Part shown: positions 53,658-64,000 of the stretch, piece after piece | Position numbering within the stretch: the stretch's first letter is position 1 | Layout of the letters: every line of letters starts with the position of its first letter | DNA from: Streptomyces violaceusniger Tu 4113 | Lineage (GTDB): Bacteria > Actinomycetota > Actinomycetes > Streptomycetales > Streptomycetaceae | Assembly (NCBI RefSeq): GCF_000147815.2 | Contig: NC_015957.1 | Coordinates: 9,548,001-9,612,000 of the forward strand | Reading direction: 5' to 3' | Length of the DNA: 64,000 nucleotides | Made by a program: the position numbers and the translations under genes | The notes under the pieces: model-generated | What the model was told of the DNA's origin: nothing | Database searches by the model: none | Seen by the model: only the letters and a program-made list of their open reading frames with translations

Positions 53658-54869
53658 CTAGGACCCGCCCCCGAGGCCACTCAATACTGTGCGCGCCCGC
53701 GCCTCGGCCGACGGGCCGTCGTCGGCCTTGACCCTCAGGTCCGGGGCGATGCCCTCGCCGTCGACGTTACGGCCGGCCGGGGTCCGGTAGTGGCCCACGG
53801 TGAGTTCGGCGACCGAGCCGTCGGGCAGTTCGCTGGGCATCTGCACCGAGCCCTTGCCGAAGGTGCGGGAGCCGACGACCACGGCGCGGCCGCGGTCCTG
53901 CAGGGCGCCGGTGAGCAGTTCGGCGGCGCTCATGGTGCCGCCGTCGACCAGCACCACCAGCGGGCTGTCGGTGTCGCCGCCCGGCCGCGCGTCGAGAACT
54001 CGCTGGTCACCACGGACGTCATAGGTGGCGACCAGGCCACCGTCGAGGAGGGAGGAGGCGGCGGTGACGGCCTCGGAGACCAGCCCGCCGGAGTTGCCCC
54101 GCAGGTCGAGCAGGATGCCGTCGCCCCGGGGGATGGAGCGCACCGCCCGCCGGATCCGCTCGCCGGTGCCCTTGGTGAACGAGTCGACCTTGATCCGGAC
54201 GGCGCCGGGTCTGTGGTCGTCGTAGCCGCTGAGCCGGTCGACGGTCACCGGGTCGGTGGTCAGCCGGGCCCGGCGGAGCTCTTGCGTCCACTTCTGCCCG
54301 CCACGCCGTAGCCCGAGCTCCACCCGGGTGCCCGGGGAGCCGTCGGCGGGGCCGCGCAGCAGGGCCACGGCCTCGGTGACCGGCCGCCCGGTCACGTTCT
54401 TGCCGTCGACCGTGCGCAGTCGGTCATCGGCCCGGATCCCGGCCTTCTGGGCGGGGCTGCCGGGCTCGACCCGCTCGACCGCGATCCGCCCGTGGGCGTC
54501 CCGGTGGGCGGAGATCCCGACGCCGACGTACGCACCGTCGAGTTTCTGGCGGAAGCCCTCGTACTCACGGGCGCTGTAGACCGCGCCCCACCGGTCTCCG
54601 CTGCGGCTGACCACCTCGCGGGCGGCCTTCGAACCGGACTTCCCGTCCTCCTGGGCCGCGGCCGCGGCCGCCTTGACCTGGTCGCTCTCGACCGCGCCGA
54701 CATAGCCACGAGCGGGCATCCCGACGGGCTGGGGGTCCTGGCGCGGTCCGGGCTCGGCGCCCCAGGAACCGACGGCCGCCCCGGTGGCGAGCACGCTCAC
54801 GAAGACCAATGTCAGGGCGGCCCCGCGGCGAATGCGGCGGGGCTGGACGAACAAACACGGGCCCGACAT
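53658..54869 (-). CDS. S41-family C-terminal processing peptidase with PDZ domain
   Basis: This 403-residue exported serine protease has a signal or anchor segment in residues 1-40 (RRGAALTLVFVSVLATGAAVG). A PDZ domain covers about residues 115-205 (GAYVGVGISAHRD, VEPGSPAQKAGIRADDRL). The S41 catalytic region shows the Ser in GGTMSAAELLTGA and the Lys in SRTFGKGSVQM. It degrades or processes proteins outside the membrane. It lies 18 bp upstream of smpB and downstream of ftsX on the same strand. The start at 54869 precedes the signal peptide directly. Confidence 0.93.
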   Translation of the reverse strand: MSGPCLFVQPRRIRRGAALTLVFVSVLATGAAVGSWGAEPGPRQDPQPVGMPARGYVGAVESDQVKAAAAAAQEDGKSGSKAAREVVSRSGDRWGAVYSAREYEGFRQKLDGAYVGVGISAHRDAHGRIAVERVEPGSPAQKAGIRADDRLRTVDGKNVTGRPVTEAVALLRGPADGSPGTRVELGLRRGGQKWTQELRRARLTTDPVTVDRLSGYDDHRPGAVRIKVDSFTKGTGERIRRAVRSIPRGDGILLDLRGNSGGLVSEAVTAASSLLDGGLVATYDVRGDQRVLDARPGGDTDSPLVVLVDGGTMSAAELLTGALQDRGRAVVVGSRTFGKGSVQMPSELPDGSVAELTVGHYRTPAGRNVDGEGIAPDLRVKADDGPSAEARARTVLSGLGGGS

Positions 54870-54937
54870 GCCGGTGAGTGTAGGGCACCAACAGGCGCCG
54901 TACCGGGGGTTGTCCGGTACGGCGCCGTAGGCGAATG

Positions 54938-55849
54938 TCACACCTTGAGGTACTTGCGCAACGCGAAGAACGCCGCGAACGCGGGCATGAGCAGGCCAAT
55001 CGCGAGCACCAGCGGCAGCTTGGCGAGCACCGCGTCCCAGCCGATGAAGTTGATCACATCGATCTTGTCCACCAGCCAGTTGTTGACCAGGAAGTACTGC
55101 CCGCTCACCAGCAGTACACAGGCGAAGCCCGCGCCCAGCAGCCCCGCGATGGCGGCCTCCATGATGAACGGCATCTGGATATAGAAGCTGGACGCGCCGA
55201 CCAATCGCATGATCCCGGTCTCCCGGCGGCGGCTGAACGCCGACACCCGCACCGTGTTGACGATCAGCATCAAAGCGACGATCAGCATCAGCGTCATCAC
55301 GCCGAGCGCCGCGAAGTTCATGCCGTTGAGCAGATTGAACAGGTCGTCGACCAGGGCCTTTTGGTCCTGGACCTCCTGCACCCCGGGGCGGGCGGCGAAG
55401 GCCGTGGAGATGACGTCATAGCGCTCGGGGTCCTTCAGCTTGATACGGAAGGACTCCTGCATCTGGTCCGGGGTCAGGGAATCGGCCAGCGGCGAGTCGC
55501 CGAACTGCTCCTTGTAGTGCTTGTACGCCTCCTCACTGGTCTCGAAGTGCACCGACTCGACGATGTTCATCTGCTTGAGTTCGGACTCGATCTCCTGCTT
55601 CTGGGCCTCGGTGACCGCGCCCTTGGCGCAGTTGGCCGCGGTCTCCTTGTCGTTCTTGTTGCAGAGGAAGATCGAGACGTTGACCTTGTCGTACCAGTAG
55701 CCCTTCATCGTGCTCACCTGCTCGCGCATGAGCAGGGACCCGCCGAACAGGGCGAGCGAGAGGGCGACGGAGACGATGACCGCGAAGGTCATCGTGAGAT
55801 TGCGGCGGAGACCGACGCCGATCTCCGACAGGACGAACTGGGCGCGCAT
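54938..55849 (-). CDS. ftsX: Cell-division permease-like protein FtsX
   Basis: This 303-residue protein has four membrane segments: one near the N-terminus (TFAVIVSVALSLALFGGSLL) and three in the last 140 residues. A large extracytoplasmic loop of about 110 residues lies between (KVNVSIFLCNKNDKETAANC onward). With FtsE it controls peptidoglycan hydrolases at the septum or wall. It starts 9 bp after ftsE. The end of the gene carries the typical ALRKYLKV C-terminus. Confidence 0.96.
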   Translation of the reverse strand: MRAQFVLSEIGVGLRRNLTMTFAVIVSVALSLALFGGSLLMREQVSTMKGYWYDKVNVSIFLCNKNDKETAANCAKGAVTEAQKQEIESELKQMNIVESVHFETSEEAYKHYKEQFGDSPLADSLTPDQMQESFRIKLKDPERYDVISTAFAARPGVQEVQDQKALVDDLFNLLNGMNFAALGVMTLMLIVALMLIVNTVRVSAFSRRRETGIMRLVGASSFYIQMPFIMEAAIAGLLGAGFACVLLVSGQYFLVNNWLVDKIDVINFIGWDAVLAKLPLVLAIGLLMPAFAAFFALRKYLKV

Positions 55850-55858
55850 GGCGTCCTT

Positions 55859-56548
55859 TCAGTGCTGGTAGCCGTAGACGCCGCGGGACTGGTCGCGGAC
55901 GAGGCGGCCCTTCTCAAGTTCGATCACGCGCTTGCGCATCTGGTCCACGATCTGCTGGTCGTGTGTCGCCATGACGACAGTGGTGCCGGTCCGGTTGATC
56001 CGGTCCAGCAGCTTCATGATGCCGACGGACGTCTGCGGGTCCAGGTTTCCCGTCGGCTCGTCGGCGATCAGCAGCATCGGACGGTTGACGAACGCGCGGG
56101 CGATGGCCACCCGCTGCTGTTCACCACCGGAGAGCTCGCCGGGCATACGGTCGTCTTTACCGCCCAGTCCCACCAGATCGAGCACCTCGGGGACGGTTTT
56201 CCGAATGGCGGTGCGCGGCTTGCCGATCACCTCGAGCGCGAAGGCGACATTCTCCCCGACCGTCTTGTTGGGGAGCAGCCGGAAATCCTGGAAGACGGTC
56301 CCCAACTGGCGGCGCATCTGCGGCACCTTCCAGTTGGACAGCCGCGCGAGATCTTTGCCGAGCACATGGACCGCGCCATGGCTGGCGCGCTCCTCGCGGA
56401 GGAGCAGCCGGAGGAAAGTGGACTTTCCCGACCCCGAGGAACCCACGAGGAAGACGAACTCGCCCTTCTCGATCTCAAGCGAGACATCCCGAAGTGCGGG
56501 ACGGTTCTGCTTGGGGTATGTCTTGGTTACGTTGTCGAATCGGATCAC
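55859..56548 (-). CDS. ftsE: Cell-division ATP-binding protein FtsE
   Basis: This 229-residue ABC ATPase has Walker [15 protein letters not shown], the Q-loop in [10 protein letters not shown], the signature [14 protein letters not shown], Walker [14 protein letters not shown] and the switch His in MATHDQQIV. It energises FtsX. The GTG at 56548 gives the standard [12 protein letters not shown] start; an ATG at 56620 would add 24 residues with no family match. It is the first gene of the ftsE-ftsX-protease-smpB run. Confidence 0.96.
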   Translation of the reverse strand: MIRFDNVTKTYPKQNRPALRDVSLEIEKGEFVFLVGSSGSGKSTFLRLLLREERASHGAVHVLGKDLARLSNWKVPQMRRQLGTVFQDFRLLPNKTVGENVAFALEVIGKPRTAIRKTVPEVLDLVGLGGKDDRMPGELSGGEQQRVAIARAFVNRPMLLIADEPTGNLDPQTSVGIMKLLDRINRTGTTVVMATHDQQIVDQMRKRVIELEKGRLVRDQSRGVYGYQH

Positions 56549-56877
56549 TGGAGCACCACGGTGACCTGGGTAGCGGTACGGGCTGCAGCCGAAGCGGCTC
56601 CCGTCGGTGAGCGTGACCATACGCGAAGCACATGCGGGCGCGCAGTCCGCCGTCCGGCGTGGGTGGGTTTCTTCACTGCACTATTGGGGTCAAACGGTTG
56701 ACAAACCGCCTGTCGTGGCGGCTGAAACGGCCACGAAACCGGTACGGATGCGGCACGGAATCGTGCGGGGCGCGCCGAACCGGACGGAAGCTGGCACAGT
56801 GGAAGGGGAACCAACCTCTTTCGCTGGGCGTTGGTCCCGTGTCTACTGCGGCACCGCCGCGCGGGAGGAGAAAGCGC
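56549..56877. other. Divergent promoter region between ftsE and the zinc-ribbon gene
   Basis: About 330 bp without a gene. TTGACA occurs at 56698-56703 pointing right, but no good -10 follows at normal spacing. It presumably holds promoters for both flanking genes. Confidence 0.35.
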
Positions 56878-57072
56878 ATGACGTACGACAGGCTCGTCTG
56901 CGCCAACTGCGCGAGCCCCGTCAGCGAGGGCCGCTGCCCGGTCTGCCGGGCCAGCAGGGAGCGCCTGCAGCAGGACGGCATCTTCGGTGGGCTGACGCCG
57001 GCCGCGCTGATAGCGCTGCTGGTGGCGCTCATCACGGTGGCCGTGCTCGCGCATGAGATGGCAACGGCGTAA
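56878..57072 (+). CDS. Small zinc-ribbon membrane protein
   Basis: This 64-residue protein has two Cys pairs, CANC and CPVC, spaced as a zinc ribbon at the N-terminus (LVCANCASPVSEGRCPVCR). One membrane segment follows (AALIALLVALITVAVLAHE). GGGAGGAG precedes the ATG. The gene is conserved beside ftsE in streptomycetes (from memory). The function is unknown, and it is a single gene ended by the strong hairpin at 57124. Confidence 0.85.
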   Translation: MTYDRLVCANCASPVSEGRCPVCRASRERLQQDGIFGGLTPAALIALLVALITVAVLAHEMATA

Positions 57073-57123
57073 CGGAGCGTTACGCAGGCTGTACGTCGGG
57101 TGTGGCACACCCTCTGAACGCAC

Positions 57124-57159
57124 AAGGGGCCCGGAGCTCTGGAGAGCTCCGGGCCCCTT
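57124..57159. terminator. Bidirectional terminator
   Basis: A perfect 16-bp stem (beginning AAGGGGCCCGGAGCTC) with a 4-nt loop separates two convergent genes: the plus-strand zinc-ribbon gene and the minus-strand LAETG gene. Confidence 0.9.
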
Positions 57160-57179
57160 ACCGTGCGTAGAGCGCGCGA

Positions 57180-57833
57180 TCAGGCGACGTTGTTGCGGTT
57201 CACCAGACGCGGCACAAAGCGGAAGCCGATACCGCCGGCGATCATCGTAGCGGCGCCGACCAGCAGGAACGTGGTCTCGGAGGAACCGGTCTCGGCCAGC
57301 TGCTCCTTGGCCTTGCCCTGCTCCACCGGCTTGGAGCCGACGTTGTCGGTGCCGGTGTTGTCGTCGCAGTTGGTGCTGTCGAGGTCCACCGTGCAGGTGC
57401 TGTCGTCGCCACCACCGCTGCCGCCACCCTGGCCGGGCGAGCTCGGCGAGGCGGTCGGCTCGTCGGTGGGCGCGCCGGTCGGCTCACTCGTCGGCGGCTG
57501 AGTGGGCTCATCCGTCGGCGGGTCGGTCGGCTCACCGGTCGGCGGCTGAGTCGGGTCGTCCGTCGGCGGGTCGGTCGGCTCGTCGGTGGGCGGGTCGGTC
57601 GGCTCGCCCGTCGGGATCGAGGTCGGCTCGTCGGTCGGCTCGTCCGTCGGCTTGCCGATGCCGACACCGACATCCAGGCCCTTCTCGTCCGCGTTGGCGG
57701 AAACGTTCACACCGCCGATACCGACATCCACACCAACGGCCGAGGCGGCGCCGGCGGCGGTGAGCGATGCGCCGGCGGCGATCACCGCACCGGCAGCTAT
57801 GCGCGCAACGCGCAGCCGCGTCTTCTTCGTCAT
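57180..57833 (-). CDS. Sortase-anchored surface protein with LAETG motif and PT-rich stalk
   Basis: This 217-residue secreted protein has a signal peptide (RVARIAAGAVIAAGASLTAAG, cleaved near AASA). A short VGVDVGIGGVNVSANADEKG domain is followed by about 70 residues of (D/E)PT-x-PPT repeats, a Gly/Ser/Asp linker and the sorting signal QLAETG, then a hydrophobic helix and RLVNRNN. LAxTG is the recognition motif of actinobacterial class E sortases, so it is probably covalently linked to peptidoglycan. The ATG at 57833 has AGCAGGCAG upstream. Confidence 0.9.
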   Translation of the reverse strand: MTKKTRLRVARIAAGAVIAAGASLTAAGAASAVGVDVGIGGVNVSANADEKGLDVGVGIGKPTDEPTDEPTSIPTGEPTDPPTDEPTDPPTDDPTQPPTGEPTDPPTDEPTQPPTSEPTGAPTDEPTASPSSPGQGGGSGGGDDSTCTVDLDSTNCDDNTGTDNVGSKPVEQGKAKEQLAETGSSETTFLLVGAATMIAGGIGFRFVPRLVNRNNVA

Positions 57834-58124
57834 CTGCCTGCTACCCCCAGTAGCTGTACTCGTCAATGGAGCAGCTATGCGCGGGGCAACGGCTCGGGGT
57901 GTCGCATTCTCCGCGGTCCCCATCCCTCTGAGGCGGTCCGCCGGCTCCCGTTCACACGCGCCCCAGTCATACGCATGCCGCGCGTCAGCCTTCCCAGTTT
58001 TCAGATCATCGTCAAGGCCATTGCATGCGAGATGTCCGCTATGGAAGTGGATGCGGCATGCATGGGTACAGGACTGTGACCAAAACCGCGGTGTACGGGG
58101 CCCGTTGGGGGTCCAGCGGGAAGG

Positions 58125-59237
58125 TTACTTCCCTTGCTCCTGCTGCTTGCGCCAGCGGATTCCGGCCTCCAGGAAGCCGTCGATCTCACCGTCGAGCACC
58201 GCCTGCGGATTGCCGACCTCGAACTCGGTGCGCAGGTCCTTGACCATCTGGTACGGGTGCAGGACGTACGAACGCATCTGGTTGCCCCAGGAATTGCCGC
58301 CGTCGCCCTTGAGCGCGTCCATCTTGGCCTGCTCCTCCTGGCGGCGCCGCTCGAGCAGCTTGGCCTGGAGGACGTTCATCGCGGACGCCTTGTTCTGGAT
58401 CTGCGAGCGCTCGTTCTGACAGGAGACGACGATGCCGGTGGGGATGTGGGTCAACCGCACCGCGGAGTCGGTGGTGTTGACGCCCTGGCCGCCGGGGCCC
58501 GAGGAGCGGTAGACATCCACCCGCAGCTCGGACTCGTCGATCTCGATGTGGTCGGTCTGCTCGACGACCGGCAGCACCTCGACACCCGCGAAGGAGGTCT
58601 GGCGGCGGCCCTGGTTGTCGAACGGCGAGATCCGCACCAGGCGATGGGTGCCCTGCTCGACGGAGAGCGTCCCGTAGGCGTACGGGATCTGCACGGCGAA
58701 GGTGGTCGACTTGATGCCGGCCTCCTCCGCGTACGACGTCTCGTAGATCTGGGTCTTGTAGCCGTGGCGCTCGGCCCAGCGCAGATACATCCGCTGGAGC
58801 TGCTCGGCGAAGTCGGCGGCGTCCACCCCGCCCGCCTCGGCGCGGACGTTCACGAGCGCCTCACGGGAGTCGTACTCGCCGGACAGGAGGGTGCGCACCT
58901 CCATCTCGTCGACCGCCTTGCGCACGGCCTCCAGCTCGGACTCGGCCTCGGCGCGGGCGTCCGCGTCGCCCTCGTCGGCGGCGAGCTCGAACAGCACCTC
59001 GAGATCGTCGATCCGGCCGCGCAGCTCCTCGGCCCGGCGCAGATGCCCCTGGAGATAGGAGAGCTTGCTGGTGACCTTCTGCGCGTTCTCCGGGTCGTCC
59101 CACAGGGACGGGGCCGCCGCCTGCTCCTCGAGCACGGCGATGTCGGCCCTCATCTTGTCGAGGTCCAGGACGGCCTCGATCGACCCCATGGTCGAGGAGA
59201 GGGACTTCAGCTCTTCGGATACATCGACGACTGCCAC
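58125..59237 (-). CDS. prfB: Peptide chain release factor 2
   Basis: This 370-residue class I release factor recognises UGA and UAA. The stop-codon tripeptide SPF is in [14 protein letters not shown], and the peptidyl-tRNA hydrolysis motif GGQ is in [17 protein letters not shown]. No programmed frameshift site is seen near the start: the frame is continuous from GTG at 59237 through [16 protein letters not shown]. It lies 40 bp after the pkaB-like gene on the same strand. Confidence 0.97.
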   Translation of the reverse strand: MAVVDVSEELKSLSSTMGSIEAVLDLDKMRADIAVLEEQAAAPSLWDDPENAQKVTSKLSYLQGHLRRAEELRGRIDDLEVLFELAADEGDADARAEAESELEAVRKAVDEMEVRTLLSGEYDSREALVNVRAEAGGVDAADFAEQLQRMYLRWAERHGYKTQIYETSYAEEAGIKSTTFAVQIPYAYGTLSVEQGTHRLVRISPFDNQGRRQTSFAGVEVLPVVEQTDHIEIDESELRVDVYRSSGPGGQGVNTTDSAVRLTHIPTGIVVSCQNERSQIQNKASAMNVLQAKLLERRRQEEQAKMDALKGDGGNSWGNQMRSYVLHPYQMVKDLRTEFEVGNPQAVLDGEIDGFLEAGIRWRKQQEQGK

Positions 59238-59277
59238 GGGACCAGCGTAACCGCTACGGAAGACTGACCGTCCCCGG

Positions 59278-60615
59278 TCATGGCGTACCGGGGTCCTGGG
59301 AGACGGAGTGCTCGCCGCCCTTGGGCTGATCGCCTCCGTCGTCGCCGCCCGCCACCAGCCAGCCGCCGAGCCCCACCGCGACCAGGGCGGCCAGCGTGAT
59401 CGCGGCCACCTTGAGCCGGCGGCGGCGCAGCGCGCCCGCGACCGCGGGGTTACGGGCCGAGCCCGCCCGGCGCTGGCCGTGCACCCGGGGGGCGCGGGCG
59501 GTGCCATGGGCGCCGCCCGCGAGCTCGTCCGCGCTGGGCACCCGCATGCTGGTGTGGGTCTCGCGGCTGGAGTCCGGCACCGCGCCGGGGACCAGCGGCA
59601 CCGCGCCGCGCCGCCGCGAGGGCGAAGGGGCGGGCCCTGCGGCGGACACGGAGACGCCGCGGTGCGGGGTCTTTGCCTCCGCGCCCTCCCGCTGCTCGCC
59701 CTCCTGCTGCTCATCGGGCTCGTCGATGTCCAGCGGCGGATATCCGGCCAGACTGGGCAGCAGCTCGCGCAGCCGGGTGGCCAGCTCGGAGGCGCGCAGC
59801 CGGGAGGCGGGCGCCTTGGCCAGGCACTGGAGGAGGAGCTGCCACAGCTCGTCGGGGATCCCGGGCAGCGGCGCCACGGTCTCGGTCACATGGCGGCGCA
59901 GGATCGCGCCCGGATGACCGCCGCCGAAGGGCGTGAAGCCGGCCAGCATCTCGTAGAGGACGGTCGCGAGGGCGTACACATCCACGCTGGCCCGGGGCGG
60001 CAGCCCCTCGACGATCTCGGGGGCGAGATAGTCCGGGGTGCCGATCACGCTGCGCGGGTTCGGCGAGCGGCCCTGGGAGGAGGCCCGGTCGCGGGCCGGC
60101 TGGGCGCGGATCGGGGTCGGCTCGTCCACCAGGCGGGCGATGCCGAAGTCGGTGAGCAGGGCGGGGTGCGCACCGCCGGGGCCGAGCGGGCCCCCCATGT
60201 CCAGCAGCACATTCTCCGGCTTGACGTCGCGGTGGACGACCCCGGCGGCGTGCGCGGCGGACAGCGCGTCGGCGACGTCCACCGCGATGGCGACGGCGGC
60301 CTCGGGGGCGAGCCGGCGCTCGCGGTCGAGGCGGGTGCGCAGATCCGTCCCGCGGATCAGGTCCATGACCAGCGCGAGGTCATTGCCGTCGACCACCAGG
60401 TCGCGCACTCCGACCACCCGGGGGTGGTCGAGGCCGAGCAGTACGGTGCGCTCCTGGACGAAGCGCTCCACGAGCTCCTGGTCGGAGGAGAGATCCTCAC
60501 GCAGGAGCTTGATGGCGACGGGGCCCTCGGGTCCCTCGCCCAGCCACACCGTGCCGGCGCTGCCGCGCCCCAGGAGCTGGTGCGCGGTGTACCGACTGCC
60601 GATCTTCCGTGACAA
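59278..60615 (-). CDS. pkaB: Serine/threonine protein kinase, PkaB-like
   Basis: This 445-residue Hanks-type kinase has the glycine loop [19 protein letters not shown] Lys, [20 protein letters not shown] and [11 protein letters not shown] 130-residue Pro/Arg-rich juxtamembrane stretch follows, then one membrane segment ([19 protein letters not shown]) and a short extracytoplasmic tail. The start is TTG at 60615 with GGAG 5 nt upstream, and the [13 protein letters not shown] start fits known PkaB. It is between prfB and the larger kinase gene; the pair was probably formed by duplication. Confidence 0.94.
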   Translation of the reverse strand: MSRKIGSRYTAHQLLGRGSAGTVWLGEGPEGPVAIKLLREDLSSDQELVERFVQERTVLLGLDHPRVVGVRDLVVDGNDLALVMDLIRGTDLRTRLDRERRLAPEAAVAIAVDVADALSAAHAAGVVHRDVKPENVLLDMGGPLGPGGAHPALLTDFGIARLVDEPTPIRAQPARDRASSQGRSPNPRSVIGTPDYLAPEIVEGLPPRASVDVYALATVLYEMLAGFTPFGGGHPGAILRRHVTETVAPLPGIPDELWQLLLQCLAKAPASRLRASELATRLRELLPSLAGYPPLDIDEPDEQQEGEQREGAEAKTPHRGVSVSAAGPAPSPSRRRGAVPLVPGAVPDSSRETHTSMRVPSADELAGGAHGTARAPRVHGQRRAGSARNPAVAGALRRRRLKVAAITLAALVAVGLGGWLVAGGDDGGDQPKGGEHSVSQDPGTP

Positions 60616-60828
60616 GACTGCTCCGAATCCTCCGACAAGGGGGGCACGTTGGCGACAAAGCTACGCGGCTACTGGCGCGTTGGGTGCACCAGACAACGCC
60701 AACTGTCACTTCTGCGGCGGAAAACACCCTTCGGATGTCGACAAATCGCCGGAGTCGGAGGTGGGAAGGCCAGGATCGGGCCGGAAAGCCGGGGCGGGGA
60801 CGGGACCGGAAACGGGGACGCTGACGGA

Positions 60829-62532
<1,704 letters not shown>

Positions 62533-63042
62533 GTCATGCGCTCCCTGATCGTGGTCTTACATCGGTGGTCTGCGATGGTCTGCTTGCTGCGCTGCTTACT
62601 GCTCTGCTTGACGGTCTGCATGTGATGCTCGTCCGCCCCACTGTAATGGCGACGCACGGTGCGCCCTATCCGATCACCACACGAGGGTCCGGCGCCGGGG
62701 AAGACGTGTGATCCGGGCAGATGGTTGCCGATGGCGTCCGGGCCGCTCGATCGCCGCTCGATTGGGCACCGCCGGGCGTCTCAAGGGTGGCCGTTCCGGT
62801 CGCAATCAGCCAGTTTCGGCCGACTAGCCGACCAATCAAGATCATGTGGCGCCGGGCGGCGGGCGAAGTGTCGGTGGCAGGTGCGAGGATGCAGGCAGCA
62901 CGGAAGCGCCGAGCGCCGGGGGGCTCACGCTCCGTGACCCGTACGACCCCGTACGGACCTGTACGTGCCGAAGGGCCTGGGGGCGGTGGTGGGGGTCGGC
63001 ACCCCTGCCCGGCCCCCCGGACAGAAGGGACCGTTGACGGCG
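62533..63042. other. Intergenic region between pkaA and the FHA gene
   Basis: About 510 bp between divergent genes, lower in GC near 62540-62700. I see a CGGCCGACTAGCCG near-palindrome around 62817 but no convincing promoter elements and no small gene. Confidence 0.4.
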
Positions 63043-64000
63043 ATGCAGATTCGGCTGACCGTCCTCGGGCCGCGCAGCGCCCACCCGGGCCGTTCCGGCC
63101 ACCATCCTGCGCCCGCGTCCGCGCCGCATGCCCTCATGGGCGCGGTGGACGTCCTGGTCACCGCCCCTGTCGGCACGGCCCTCGCCTCGGTGGCCGGCGG
63201 GCTCGCCGACGCGGTCGCCGCGGCCGGATACGAAGCGGGGGGCGGCAGCGGTGGCGGCGCGGTGGTGCTGTACGCGGGGGGCGAGCGGCTGGACCCGCAG
63301 CGCTGTGCGCTGGGCGAGCCGCCGCTGGTGGACGGCGCGGTGCTCTCCCTGCACGCCCCGGCCGACCCCTACTCCGGCCACTACCCCGGCTATCCCGGCC
63401 TCCCCGAGAGCGCCGTGGCCGACGCCACGGTCCATCTGGACGTGGTCGCGGGGCCCGACGCGGGCGGCGTCCATCTGCTCCACGGCGGCCAGGTCCGCAT
63501 CGGCCGCTCCGCCGACGCGGACGTCCCGCTGGACGACCCCGACGTCTCCCGGCTGCACTGCGCGGTCACCGTCGCCGAGGACGGCCGCGTGACCATCGCC
63601 GACCTCGGCTCGACCAACGGCACCGCCGCCGACGGCGTCCCCGTGGGCACCCATCCGGTGCCGCTGGAGCCGGGGGCGCTGCTGCGGATCGGCGAGTCCG
63701 CCCTGCGGCTGCGCGTCCCCTCCGCGGCGTCCGCGTTCCCGTCGGCCCCCTCGCGCCTTCCGGTCCACGCGGACGGCGAGGGCCACCTCCGCGTCACACC
63801 CGCCGGGGACCACCCCACCCACGCGGAGGGCCCCTGGACCGGCGCCCCCCAGTCCGCCCCCACCCACTCCACCGAGGGCACCTGGACACCTCCCGGCCAG
63901 CACCCCGGCACCGGCTGGACACGAGTAGCCCAGCCAGGTGACGAGCCTCACTCCGCGCCCGGGCGGTACGAGGGGGGCGCGGGCACCGGGCCCCGGGACC
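63043..64000 (+). CDS. FHA-domain protein, probable N-terminus of an FtsK/SpoIIIE-type ATPase (3' partial)
   Basis: The frame runs open to the window end, 319 codons so far. An N-terminal ubiquitin-like segment (MQIRLTVLGPRSA, then DVLVTAPVGTALASVAGGL) is followed by a forkhead-associated domain at about residues 140-215. Its phospho-threonine pocket is GRSADADVPLDDPDVSRLHC and LGSTNGT. A Pro/Thr-rich linker comes next. This layout is typical of the long FHA-FtsK proteins of streptomycetes, but the ATPase part lies outside the window. It is divergent from the PkaA-type kinase, whose phosphosites it might bind. An upstream TTG at 63034 is an alternative start. Confidence 0.8.
   Translation, partial: MQIRLTVLGPRSAHPGRSGHHPAPASAPHALMGAVDVLVTAPVGTALASVAGGLADAVAAAGYEAGGGSGGGAVVLYAGGERLDPQRCALGEPPLVDGAVLSLHAPADPYSGHYPGYPGLPESAVADATVHLDVVAGPDAGGVHLLHGGQVRIGRSADADVPLDDPDVSRLHCAVTVAEDGRVTIADLGSTNGTAADGVPVGTHPVPLEPGALLRIGESALRLRVPSAASAFPSAPSRLPVHADGEGHLRVTPAGDHPTHAEGPWTGAPQSAPTHSTEGTWTPPGQHPGTGWTRVAQPGDEPHSAPGRYEGGAGTGPRD

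Noticed and set aside
58125..59237. Programmed frameshift in prfB
   Set aside because: The frame is continuous from the GTG start; there is no early in-frame TGA.

Overview
This is a high-GC (about 70%), gene-dense stretch of a Streptomyces-type actinomycete chromosome. The supports are strong GC bias at third codon positions, GTG and TTG starts, 4-base GTGA/ATGA gene overlaps, XRE/DUF5753 and DUF6879 genes, an ssrA-smpB-S41-ftsX-ftsE block, and paired pkaB-pkaA kinases beside prfB. From memory, the order of the murA, hup, malic enzyme, sigU, hemD, nitrate transporter, smpB, ftsX/ftsE, prfB and pkaB/pkaA genes matches the SCO2943-SCO2974 region of S. coelicolor. Several accessory insertions interrupt that order.

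Layout. 1-2.7 kb: the last A-T-TE module of a nonribosomal peptide synthetase, so a biosynthetic cluster ends at the left edge. 2.8-8.1 kb: a translationally coupled three-gene xanthine dehydrogenase-type operon (FAD, then 2Fe-2S, then molybdenum subunit). Its 2Fe-2S subunit has a repeat-rich N-terminal extension of about 500 residues. 8.4-13.4 kb: an amino-sugar ABC transporter (binding protein and two permeases) with a GH20 hexosaminidase, behind a long palindromic operator. 13.5-19.3 kb: a small hypothetical gene, a DUF3039 gene, a YqgE gene, murA (with a duplicated scrap of its own 3' end just downstream), hup, an NAD-type malic enzyme and a cold-shock gene. 19.6-27.9 kb: a HelD-type RNA polymerase ATPase, the SigU-type ECF sigma/anti-sigma pair, a CGNR zinc-finger regulator, a repeat-rich spacer, uroporphyrinogen-III synthase with a winged helix, and a NarK-type nitrate transporter.

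28-35.5 kb: a MerR-like gene, a decayed hemolysin III pseudogene, a DEAD-box helicase and CspA-like pair with structured leaders, then a LysR regulator divergent from an MFS transporter. 35.6-41.1 kb: a plus-strand glycan-uptake operon (binding protein, two permeases, GH31 alpha-xylosidase) with a clear sigma-70 promoter and LacI-like palindromes. 41.1-45.4 kb: a PBP4-type D,D-carboxypeptidase, a DUF3592 protein, a seven-copy 21-bp tandem repeat, and a TetR regulator divergent from an MDR oxidoreductase.

45.5-52.6 kb is an accessory patch on the 3' side of ssrA (tmRNA), a classic integration site. It contains an XRE/DUF5753-DUF6879 group, a frameshifted small gene, a divergent S-adenosylhomocysteine-hydrolase-like gene coupled to a Nudix gene, a tyrosine-recombinase remnant, a truncated HATPase fragment, and a TetR/TetX-like monooxygenase pair. 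The SAHH-like/Nudix group is the best candidate here for an undescribed system. 52.6-64 kb returns to conserved core: ssrA, smpB, S41 protease, ftsX, ftsE, a zinc-ribbon membrane peptide, a sortase-anchored LAETG protein, prfB, pkaB, pkaA, and the start of a large FHA-domain protein cut by the window end.

All family calls come from reading the translated sequence. No database search was possible.
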